NCBI RefSeq assembly: GCF_028527925.1
Contig: NZ_JAPESW010000017.1
Location: 1-64,000 of the forward strand
From: Cellulomonas fimi
GTDB taxonomy: Bacteria; Actinomycetota; Actinomycetes; Actinomycetales; Cellulomonadaceae
Direction: 5' to 3'
DNA: 64,000 nt
Shown here: piece by piece, positions 52,804 to 60,419 of the stretch
How the letters are laid out: each line of letters begins with the position of its first letter
Numbering within the stretch: the stretch's first letter is position 1
The notes under the pieces: model-generated
What the model was told of the DNA's origin: nothing
The model's input: only the letters and a program-made list of their open reading frames with translations
Databases searched by the model: none
Translations under genes and position numbers: made by a program

Positions 52804-54266
52804 GACAGCCCCTCGATCCGCTCGGTGGGCTGGTCGCCGCCGGTCGGGCCGGCGCTGCCGCTGCCGTTCGCGCGGGCCCCCGACGCGACCGGCGTGCCGA
52901 CCTCGGGCGTGAGGACCGCGCGCACGACGGGCGCGGGACGACGGGCCTCGTCGGAGATGCGCAGCAGCAGCGCCACGATCACCCAGTTCGCGACGAGCGA
53001 CGAGCCGCCGTACGCGAGGAGCGGCGTCGTGAGGCCCGTCAGGGGGATCAGGCGGGTCACGCCGCCGACGACGACGAACGTCTGGAAGGCGACGACGAAC
53101 GCGAGGCCGCCCGCGAGGAGCTTGCCGAACCCGTCGCGCACGCCGATCGCGGTCCGCAGGCCGCGCTCGGTGAGGATCGTGTAGCAGAGCAGCAGCGCGA
53201 GCAGGCCCGTGAGGCCGAGCTCCTCGCCGAGCGACGCGATGACGAAGTCCGACTCCGCGTACGGCACGAGGTCGGGCCGGCCCGCACCCCAGCCGGTCCC
53301 GAACAGGCCGCCGCTCGCGAGGCCGAACAGGCCGCGCACGAGCTGCCCCGAGCCGCCCGGGAAGCGGTCGAAGACCTCCTGGTCGAACGGGTGCAGCCAC
53401 GCGTCGAAACGGGCCCCGACGTGCGGGAACGCGGTCGCGGCGACGACCGCGCCACCGACGAACAGCAGCAGGCCGATGACGACCCAGCTGAGCCGCTCGG
53501 TCGCGATGTAGAGCATCGCGACGAACAGGCCGAACAGCAGCAGGGACGTGCCGAGGTCGCGCTCGAGGACGAGCACCGCGAGCGAGGCGCCCCACACGAT
53601 GAGGATCGGGCCGAGGTCGCGCGGACGCGGCAGCTGCAGGCCCAGCACCTTCGGGCCCGCCAGCGCGAGCGTGTCGCGGTGGGTCACCAGGTACCCCGCG
53701 AAGAAGACCGCCAGCGCGATCTTGGCGAACTCCGCGGGCTGCATGCCGACGCCGCCGAGCCGCACCCAGATCTGCGCGCCGTTGATCGACTGGCCGATGC
53801 CGGGTACCAGCGGGAGGACCACGAGCCCGAGCGCGACGATCATCGCGGTGTACGTGTAGCGGCGCAGCGTCCGGTGGTCGCGCAGCAGCACCAGCACGAG
53901 CGCCGCGAGGACCACCGAGATCGCCGTCCAGCCGAGCTGCCGCTCCGCGAACCCGGCCGCCTTGTCCCGCGCCTCGTACGCGATGTCGATGCGGTAGATC
54001 ATCGCCAGGCCCACACCGTTGAGCGCGACCGCGACGGGCAGGATCACCGGGTCCGCGTACGGCGCACGCCAGCGCAGGACCAGGTGCAGCGCGACCGCGA
54101 GACCCGTCAGGCCCGCCGCGTAGCCGATGACGTCCGCCGGCACGCTGCCGTCGATGCCCAGGCCCACGAGGGCGTAGCCCGCCACCGCGATCGCGAGCGC
54201 CAGCACGAGCAGGCCGAGCTCGACGCCGCGCCCCGCCCGCACCTGGTGCGGCTGCACGGTCGCCAT
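52800..54266 (-). CDS. FtsW/RodA/SpoVE family peptidoglycan polymerase
   Basis: This SEDS glycosyltransferase polymerises lipid II. The 488-residue protein has about ten membrane segments and SEDS signatures: MQPAEFAKIALAVFFAGYLV, FPGGSGQLVRGLFGLASGG, DFVIASLGEELGLTG and LTTPLLAYGGSSLVANW. The ATG at 54266 has GAGGTGG upstream; a GTG three codons earlier (54275) is also possible. It is most like RodA/FtsW2 by operon position, next to pbpA. Confidence 0.94.
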   Translation of the reverse strand: MATVQPHQVRAGRGVELGLLVLALAIAVAGYALVGLGIDGSVPADVIGYAAGLTGLAVALHLVLRWRAPYADPVILPVAVALNGVGLAMIYRIDIAYEARDKAAGFAERQLGWTAISVVLAALVLVLLRDHRTLRRYTYTAMIVALGLVVLPLVPGIGQSINGAQIWVRLGGVGMQPAEFAKIALAVFFAGYLVTHRDTLALAGPKVLGLQLPRPRDLGPILIVWGASLAVLVLERDLGTSLLLFGLFVAMLYIATERLSWVVIGLLLFVGGAVVAATAFPHVGARFDAWLHPFDQEVFDRFPGGSGQLVRGLFGLASGGLFGTGWGAGRPDLVPYAESDFVIASLGEELGLTGLLALLLCYTILTERGLRTAIGVRDGFGKLLAGGLAFVVAFQTFVVVGGVTRLIPLTGLTTPLLAYGGSSLVANWVIVALLLRISDEARRPAPVVRAVLTPEVGTPVASGARANGSGSAGPTGGDQPTERIEGLS

Positions 54267-54276
54267 CACGTCCACC

Positions 54277-55689
54277 TCACGGGCTGGTCACCCCGGCAGC
54301 CGGGTCGACCGCGGGCGGCGTCGTCGGCTCGACGGCCGGCAGGAGGGGCGTCGCCGTGGCCGACGGGGTCGGCGTCGCCTTGTCGGCGTCGTCCTCCGCG
54401 TCCGCCTCGAGCATCCGCACGAGGTCGCGGGCGTCCTCGAGCGACGTCGCGTGGATCGTCTGCTCGACGCGTTCGCGCAGGTAGGCGGAGCCGAGGTCCT
54501 CCATCGACGTCCCCGACCGCTCGACCACGGTCGACAGCGCGACCGGGCCGAGCGTCTGCGGCAGGCCGCGCAGGATCACGACCTCCCCGTCGGAGTCCGC
54601 CACGTAGTACTGCGTCTGCGTCCACAGGTAGCCGAGCGCGAGCACCGCGACCGTCAGCACGCCCGCGATGGTCCAGACGACGCCCGCGCGCACCCGGCGG
54701 CCCCGCGCCGGTGCGTCGTCCTCGTCCTCGTCGTCGTCACCGACCGCGCCGACGGTCACGGGCAGCGACGGCGTGTCCGCCGGGTCGTCGTCCGTGTCGT
54801 CGGCGGGCTCCTGCGCCTTCTGCTTCCGTGCCGCCGACTGCGCGAGCGACGCCGCGCGCGCCGCCGGACCGTCCGCCGCCGACGTCGGCTCGTTGCGCGT
54901 CGTCGCCGCCGCACCCACGACCGTCGCGGCCGTCGTCGGACCCGCGCCGTCCGCCACGTCGTCGAGCTCGATGACGTCCGCCAGCACCACGGTCACGTTG
55001 TCGCCGCCGCCCGCTCGCAGGGCCAGCTGCACGAGCCGGTCCGCGCACGCGTCGACGTCCGCGATCGTGCGCAGCGTCTCCTCGATCGTGTCCGCGCTGA
55101 CGAAGCCCGACAGGCCGTCGGAGCACAGCAGCCACCGGTCGCCCGGACGCGCCTCCCGGACCGACAGGTCCGGCGTGACCTCGGCGTCGAAGTCGCCCAG
55201 CACGCGCATGACGACCGAGCGCTGCGGGTGGTGCTCGGCCTCCTCGGGCGTGATCCGGCCGATGTCCACGAGGTGCTGCACGAACGTGTGGTCCGTCGTC
55301 ACCTGCGTCAGCACGCCGTCGCGGAACAGGTACCCGCGCGAGTCGCCCAGGTGCACCATCGCGAGCTTGTTCCCCGCGCGGAGGATCGCGATGACCGTCG
55401 TCCCCATGCCCGCGAGGTCCGGGTCCGCGTCGACGCGCGCCAGCAGGTCGTCGCGCGCCGACTCCAGCGCCGCCTCGAGCTGGTCCAGCGCGTCGTCCGG
55501 GCCGTGCGACTCCCCGTCGAGCGGGGCGAACGCCGCGACCGCGACCGACGACGCCACGTCGCCCCCCGCGTGCCCGCCCATGCCGTCCGCGACCATGAGC
55601 AGGTGCGGACCCGCGTAGGCGGAGTCCTGGTTGTTCGTGCGCACGAGCCCGACGTCCGAGCGCGCCGCATACCTGAGGGCGACGGTCAC
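54277..55689 (-). CDS. pstP: Serine/threonine phosphatase PstP
   Basis: This PP2C-type phosphatase reverses PknA/PknB phosphorylation. The cytoplasmic catalytic domain (about 1-240) has RTNNQDSAY, MVADGMGGHAGGDVAS, MVHLGDSRGYL and AGGGDNVTVVL with the metal-binding aspartates. A long acidic linker leads to one membrane segment (VVWTIAGVLTVAVLALGYLW, about 335-355) and an outer domain. The 470-residue length fits mycobacterial PstP. The GTG at 55689 follows fhaB by four bases. Confidence 0.96.
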   Translation of the reverse strand: MTVALRYAARSDVGLVRTNNQDSAYAGPHLLMVADGMGGHAGGDVASSVAVAAFAPLDGESHGPDDALDQLEAALESARDDLLARVDADPDLAGMGTTVIAILRAGNKLAMVHLGDSRGYLFRDGVLTQVTTDHTFVQHLVDIGRITPEEAEHHPQRSVVMRVLGDFDAEVTPDLSVREARPGDRWLLCSDGLSGFVSADTIEETLRTIADVDACADRLVQLALRAGGGDNVTVVLADVIELDDVADGAGPTTAATVVGAAATTRNEPTSAADGPAARAASLAQSAARKQKAQEPADDTDDDPADTPSLPVTVGAVGDDDEDEDDAPARGRRVRAGVVWTIAGVLTVAVLALGYLWTQTQYYVADSDGEVVILRGLPQTLGPVALSTVVERSGTSMEDLGSAYLRERVEQTIHATSLEDARDLVRMLEADAEDDADKATPTPSATATPLLPAVEPTTPPAVDPAAGVTSP

Positions 55690-55693
55690 CGGG

Positions 55694-56233
55694 TTACCTC
55701 TGCAGCTCGAGCACGCTCTGTCCCACGCGGACCGGTGTACCGGTCGGCAGGGGGATCGGTCCGTCGACGCGCTGGTCGGCCAGGAACGTCCCGTTCGTCG
55801 AGCCGAGGTCCTCCACGAACCACTGCCCGTCCTGCGGGAAGACGCGCGCGTGCCGGGAGGAGGAGTAGTCGTCGTCGAGGACCAGCGTGCACGACGGCGC
55901 GCGGCCGATGAGCACGGGCGCCGTGCCGAGCGGGACGATCGTGCCGCGCAGCGGGCCCTCCGTCACGACCAGCTTGCGCGGGCCCGAGCCGCTGCGCGCC
56001 GAGCGCGGGGTGCGCACGGGTGCCGGGGCCGGTGCGGCCGGTGCGGGAGCAGCCACGGCCTCGGCCGGCTGCGGGCGCGCGGGCGGAGCGGCCGCCGCAC
56101 GGTTCGCCCGACGGCGGTCCGTGATGCGCGTGCCGTACAGGTCGCGGCGCAGCACGCTGATCGCCGACAGCACCAGCACCCACAGCAACGCGAGGTACCC
56201 CAGCCGCAGCAGGGTGATCGTCAGCTCACTCAT
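55694..56233 (-). CDS. fhaB: FHA domain protein FhaB (FipA-interacting type)
   Basis: This 179-residue protein has an N-terminal membrane segment (LTITLLRLGYLALLWVLVLSAI), an Ala/Pro-rich linker, and a C-terminal FHA domain with IGRAPSCTLVLDDDYSSSRHA and VEDLGSTNGTFLADQRV. FHA domains bind phosphothreonine from PknA/PknB substrates. It follows fhaA by nine bases. Confidence 0.93.
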   Translation of the reverse strand: MSELTITLLRLGYLALLWVLVLSAISVLRRDLYGTRITDRRRANRAAAAPPARPQPAEAVAAPAPAAPAPAPVRTPRSARSGSGPRKLVVTEGPLRGTIVPLGTAPVLIGRAPSCTLVLDDDYSSSRHARVFPQDGQWFVEDLGSTNGTFLADQRVDGPIPLPTGTPVRVGQSVLELQR

Positions 56234-56242
56234 GCGCCGGCG

Positions 56243-56950
56243 TCACTCGTCCAGGTCCGGCTCGCCGCCCGTCCAGAACAGGATCCGGGTGCGGCCGATC
56301 ATGAGGGTGTTGCCGTCCACCAGCGTCGCCGCCGGGACGTGGTGCCCCTCCACGTACAGACCGTTCGTCGAGCCCATGTCGGACGCGATCACGCCGTCCG
56401 GCGTCACCCGGATCTCCAGGTGGCGGCGCGAGACGCCCGGGTCGTCCACGATGATGTCGGCCTCCGAGCCGCGGCCGATCACCGTCACCGGGCCCGTGAG
56501 GATGTAGCGCTGGTCGTCCACGATCAGCAGCGGGTGGCGCGACGTCGGCGCCGTCGCCGCAGCCGGCGCGACCGCGCCGCGCACCGTCGCGCTGTGCACC
56601 CGGAACCGACCCGTCTCGAGGTCCGCGTCCTCGCCGAACGACACCGTCACCGGCCCGACGAACGCGTACCGCTGGCTCGCGGCGTGCTCGGTGACGGTCG
56701 CGGCGAACTCGTCCGCCATCGCCTCCGCGCCCCACTCCTCCACGTGGTCGTAGTCGGCAGACGCGAGCTCGATCGTGAACTCGTTCGGCACCACCGTGCG
56801 GTCGCGTCCCACGACCGCCGCACGGTCGTCGAGCTCCCGGCGCAGCGCGCTCGCGAGCTCCACCGGCTTCAGCTCGCTGCGGAAGGCCTTGGCGAAAGCG
56901 TTGTTCACGACGCGCTCGACGCCGTTCTCGAACTTGTCGAGGAAGCCCAC
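56243..56950 (-). CDS. fhaA: FHA domain protein FhaA
   Basis: This 235-residue protein begins with the DUF3662 domain (GFLDKFENGVERVVNNAFAKAFRSELKPVE) and ends with an FHA domain containing IGRGSEADIIVDDPGVSRRHLEI and DMGSTNGLYVEG. In mycobacteria FhaA binds phosphorylated MviN and tunes peptidoglycan synthesis. The GTG at 56950 has GGGAGGTG upstream; further upstream the frame is open but Arg-rich. It is the first gene of the wall-growth operon. Confidence 0.93.
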   Translation of the reverse strand: MGFLDKFENGVERVVNNAFAKAFRSELKPVELASALRRELDDRAAVVGRDRTVVPNEFTIELASADYDHVEEWGAEAMADEFAATVTEHAASQRYAFVGPVTVSFGEDADLETGRFRVHSATVRGAVAPAAATAPTSRHPLLIVDDQRYILTGPVTVIGRGSEADIIVDDPGVSRRHLEIRVTPDGVIASDMGSTNGLYVEGHHVPAATLVDGNTLMIGRTRILFWTGGEPDLDE

Positions 56951-57206
56951 GCCCACCTCCCTTACCCGTGCTGTGCCGTGGCCGCGCCGATCGTCGGCGG
57001 CCGTCCTGGACGTTGATGGTATCCGTGCCGCGGCTGTCACGACCGGGTGAGGCGGGTGTTGTCGTGGGAGGACTCGGGGGAGGTCCCGTGCGGTGGTGCG
57101 TCGCGGGGTGCGTCGGCGGTGTTCCGCGGGGGTCGTACGGCCGTCGTCGCAGGTCATCCGGCCGAGTCGGGAACCAGGTCGACGCCGTGCTAATGTTCTC
57201 CGGCGC

Positions 57207-57289
57207 GCGCGAGTGGCGGAACGGCAGACGCGCTGGCTTCAGGTGCCAGTGTCCGAAAGGGCGTGGGGGTTCAAATCCCCCCTCGCGCA
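57207..57289 (+). tRNA. tRNA-Leu (CAG)
   Basis: The acceptor GCGCGAG pairs with CTCGCGC. The anticodon arm CTGGC-TTCAGGT-GCCAG gives anticodon CAG. A long variable arm (TGTCCGAAAGGGCG) and T-arm GGGGGTTCAAATCCCCC are present. CCA is not encoded. A -10-like TAATGT lies at 57191-57196. Confidence 0.96.
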
Positions 57290-57328
57290 CAGAGGGGTGG
57301 TTCCCGAAGGAGCCGCCCGAGCAGTACC

Positions 57329-57364
57329 GAAGCTCCCGGTCAGGGTTCCCTGGCCGGGAGCTTC
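57329..57364 (+). terminator. Hairpin terminator after tRNA-Leu
   Basis: The arms GAAGCTCCCGG (57329-57339) and CCGGGAGCTTC (57354-57364) form an 11-bp stem. Inner CAGGG/CCCTG pairing extends it, and T-rich TTCGTCGTT follows. Confidence 0.85.
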
Positions 57365-57413
57365 GTCGTTCATCGGGTGCCTGCGGCGGGCCGGGGCTCG
57401 GTCTGCGGGCAGC

Positions 57414-57448
57414 GAGGAGCCCCGCCGAGCGGCTCGACGGGGCTCCTC
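57414..57448 (-). terminator. Second hairpin, probably terminating the LPXTG gene
   Basis: The arms GAGGAGCCCCG (57414-57424) and CGGGGCTCCTC (57438-57448) form a perfect 11-bp stem with a 13-base loop. It lies 160 bases beyond the stop of the 57608-59971 gene. The rest of 57290-57607 shows no gene. Confidence 0.7.
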
Positions 57449-57607
57449 GGCGGGTTTCCCGCTGCCCTCAGGGGTCGTCCGTGTGCGGCGTGGTGACGCC
57501 GGTCGGGCGGCTCGTCGCAGGGCTCCTTGCCGAGATCGACCTGCCAGGGGCCGGGTAGACGGTGGACGAGGTGCCGGCTGCCGCGGCGCGGAGCACCGGG
57601 ATGACCC

Positions 57608-59971
57608 TCACGCGTCGTCCTGCTCAGGGAGAGATGCCCCTCGGCGGCGCAGCACGACGAGCGCCCCACCGACCAGGATCAGGGCGAGCGCGGTCGGGAC
57701 GATCCAGGGGTCCGAGAAGCCCGTCGCGGGCAGCCTCCCGCCCCAGGCTGCGCCCGCGCGGGGCGTGCCGGTGCGCTGGGCGACCGTGGTCGTGCCGGAG
57801 CCTCCCGACGGACCGGCGGGGTCGGCGGGAGCCGGCGCTCCGGCGCCGGGGCCCGGCGGGTCGACCGGGCCGGGGTCCGGCGGGTCGGTCGGCTCGGGTG
57901 CGATCTGGACGATCGGGCCACCGCCCAGCCACGCCATGCTCTCCGCGCCCTCGGCGAAGGTGCCGACGGCGTCGCCGGCCCGGGCGGCCGGGGCGGCCAG
58001 CGGCACGCTCACCGCGTCGTAGAGGGAGGACTGCACGGTCGCCGGCAGGGTCGGGTGCTCCTGCTGGAACTGCTCCGCGGGCATCGCCTCACGCGGCGTG
58101 TCCGGGAGCGTCACGCCGCCGACGATGTCCATCCAGTACTCCATCTCCCCGAACGTCCACTCGTACCGGAAGAGGGGCGTGCTCAGCTGCTCGATGTACT
58201 CGTCGAAGACGTCCTGCGGGTCCCACGCCGTGCGCGCCGGCCACGCCGAGACGTCACCGGAGCCGATCACGTCGTGGAACGCGCCCGGACGCTCGGCGTC
58301 GCGCTCCTTCAGCCACTGCGCGGCCACCCGGGACGTGTACACGCGACGCAGGTCCGCGTACTCCGGGGCGGTGTTCACCCGCTGCTCGAGCAGCGGCGCG
58401 AACGTGTCGGCGATCCGCTGCGTGTTGCGGTCCACGATGTCCTGAGGCGCGTCCTCGCAGAGGTCCTCCTCCTGGCCCGGCGGGCGCCAGTCGATGTCCA
58501 TCGGCTCGTACCGGGCCGCCAGGGGCGCGTCGAGGATGTACAGCTGGTCGCCGTCCTCGCGGACGGTCGCCGGCTTGGGCTCGACCCACATCCGGTACGA
58601 CCCGTGGCAGATCAGGCCGTCGGAGGTGCGCTCCATCGAGTCCCAGAACGCCTTGCCGTGCTCCGTGGCCGGGTCCATGTACGTGTTCTGCGTCTCCTTG
58701 AACCGCAGGTCCGCCTGCAGCAGCACGCGCCCCGCGTCGGTGGTCGCGAACTGCGGGTCGATGATCGACTCCGGCGTGTCCGGGTTGAGGTTGACCCAGA
58801 ACTGGCTCTGGTCGAGGGACAGCCAGGTGAACAGCGCGTCGGAGGACAGGTCGAGCGCGGCCTCGCCCCCGTACCCCGGCTCGGCCTCGCCGTCGTCCGG
58901 CAGCTCGGCTGCGGAGAAGGCGTACCCGAAGTCCTTGGTCTGCGGGTTGTCGGACACGTAGTGCAGCTCGAGCGACGTCCAGTCGATGCCGCCCGGTCGC
59001 CGCGGACCGAAGCCCTGGCGGCGCTGGTCGTTCGCGAAGTCGTCCGCGAGGCGCCGGGCCTCGCGCGCATCGGCGGCCGTCCGGCCCGAGCGCTGGGCGA
59101 GGTCCTTGGCGGCGCCGCCGGTCGGCCTGTTCGGGTCGGGGCTCATGGAGCTGTTGCCGGGGTTCGACGCCGGGTTCTGCAGGCGCGCGGTGGACTCCAG
59201 CACGACGTACCGCACGCCGTACTGGTTCATCAGCCGGACCTGCCCGGGCAGCGGCTCCTGGCTGAAGACGTAGTACACCCTCCAGCCCGACCCGCGCATC
59301 AGCGCCTGGTCGGCCCGCAGCTGGTCGAGCTTGAGCGGTGAGCCACCGGACTTGAGCTCGTAGGCGACCTGCCGGTTGCGGTTCACGGAGTCGTACCGGC
59401 GGTCGTACCCGAGGTTCTTCTCCTTCGCGAGCTGCGTGTCCTCGCACATCCAGTCCGGGCCGCCGAGCTTCAGGCGCCGCCCGACGTTGCGGTGGAAGCC
59501 GTCGCCCCGCGAGTCGTTGGCCATGTTCGGGATGTACGTGTTGCGCCAGCGCTCCCACTCCCACTCGCCGCCGCTGGTCGTGTACTCCTTCCAGCGCCGG
59601 AGCATGTGGTCCTCGGACCCGGCGGGGAAGTTCCTGTACTCGCCCTGCAGCGCGTCGAGCTCCGCACTGGTCGGCGCCGCACGGTTCCGGTACGCCTCGG
59701 CGGGGTTCTCGTACGTGTAGTCCGGGATCTTCTCCTTGTGCCCCGCCGGCACGTTCTTCCCGCCGGGCAGGTCGTCGTCACCCGCGATGCCGTCGATGCC
59801 GTCGATCAGCTCGTCGCACTGGATGTCGAAGCGGGGTGCGGCCTCCACCTCGCCGACCGGGACGAGCACGACCGTGACGGCGAGCGCGAGCCCGGCGGCG
59901 ATGCCGAGCAGGTCCCGGAACCGGTCGCGGCGCCGTTCTGGGCGCAGCAAGTTGCGGCGTGACACGTCCAT
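57608..59971 (-). CDS. LPXTG-anchored surface protein with a nuclease-like motif
   Basis: This 787-residue secreted protein has a signal peptide (LLGIAAGLALAVTVVLVPVG, cleavage near VEA/APRF) and a C-terminal sorting signal: LPATG, a hydrophobic helix (WIVPTALALILVGGALVVL) and RRRG. Residues about 172-260 contain a D-x10-ExK pattern (YDSVNRNRQVAYELKSGG; E205 and K207), followed by a strand with GWRVYYVFSQEPL. This resembles the PD-(D/E)XK nuclease fold seen in restriction-endonuclease-type toxins. The central 400 residues have no domain I know, and a Pro/Gly-rich spacer precedes the anchor. The ATG at 59971 has AGGGGG upstream; a TTG at 60001 is less likely. The nuclease call is inference. 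Confidence 0.75.
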   Translation of the reverse strand: MDVSRRNLLRPERRRDRFRDLLGIAAGLALAVTVVLVPVGEVEAAPRFDIQCDELIDGIDGIAGDDDLPGGKNVPAGHKEKIPDYTYENPAEAYRNRAAPTSAELDALQGEYRNFPAGSEDHMLRRWKEYTTSGGEWEWERWRNTYIPNMANDSRGDGFHRNVGRRLKLGGPDWMCEDTQLAKEKNLGYDRRYDSVNRNRQVAYELKSGGSPLKLDQLRADQALMRGSGWRVYYVFSQEPLPGQVRLMNQYGVRYVVLESTARLQNPASNPGNSSMSPDPNRPTGGAAKDLAQRSGRTAADAREARRLADDFANDQRRQGFGPRRPGGIDWTSLELHYVSDNPQTKDFGYAFSAAELPDDGEAEPGYGGEAALDLSSDALFTWLSLDQSQFWVNLNPDTPESIIDPQFATTDAGRVLLQADLRFKETQNTYMDPATEHGKAFWDSMERTSDGLICHGSYRMWVEPKPATVREDGDQLYILDAPLAARYEPMDIDWRPPGQEEDLCEDAPQDIVDRNTQRIADTFAPLLEQRVNTAPEYADLRRVYTSRVAAQWLKERDAERPGAFHDVIGSGDVSAWPARTAWDPQDVFDEYIEQLSTPLFRYEWTFGEMEYWMDIVGGVTLPDTPREAMPAEQFQQEHPTLPATVQSSLYDAVSVPLAAPAARAGDAVGTFAEGAESMAWLGGGPIVQIAPEPTDPPDPGPVDPPGPGAGAPAPADPAGPSGGSGTTTVAQRTGTPRAGAAWGGRLPATGFSDPWIVPTALALILVGGALVVLRRRGASLPEQDDA

Positions 59972-60419
59972 CTGGGGCCCCCTGAGACCAGCGCGACGCA
60001 AACCCCGTCAGGCTGTCGCAAACCGTGCAGAACGGTCAAGGTGTTACTGGGACCGCTTCCTCACGACCGGTGAGAGAGCGGTCCGGCGCCCGGCTCCCGC
60101 GGCCAGCAGCGGGCGCGCGCGGACCAGGGCGCTCAGCGACTTGCTGTCGGCGCGACACGGCCCGCGTCACGAGGTGCCCGTCGTCGCGGACCACCGGCCT
60201 TACGTTCGGCCACGCCCACGTCGTACGTCGCGCGCAAAGGACTACTGCCCGACGGCGTCGACCGGCACCATGTCCCTCGAGGCCTACAGCCAGGCATCCT
60301 TCGCCTACCTCTCTGGATGAAACCCGCCTGGTGGATCTCCTCACGTGGACCGGCGCCCGACGGGCGCCGGTCCCTCGTTCTCCGGCCGCGATCGTCGGCC
60401 CACCGTCGGAAGGAACACC
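59972..60419. promoter_or_regulatory. Structured divergent intergenic region
   Basis: This 448-bp gap between divergent genes contains an inverted repeat ACCGT/ACGGT (60022-60036) overlapping a minus-strand -35-like TTGACC (60034-60039). A long hairpin lies at 60050-60084 (arms GGACCGCT and AGCGGTCC with inner CTCAC/GTGAG), a 16-codon open frame at 60270-60320, and the terminator-like hairpin at 60347-60373. I see no larger credible gene. Confidence 0.6.
60347..60373 (+). terminator. Terminator-like hairpin upstream of the TerD-like gene
   Basis: The perfect 12-bp arms GGACCGGCGCCC (60347-60358) and GGGCGCCGGTCC (60362-60373) flank a three-base loop and are followed by CTCGTTCTCC. It lies 47 bases before the start at 60420, where a terminator is not expected unless a leader or small RNA ends here. 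Confidence 0.65.
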
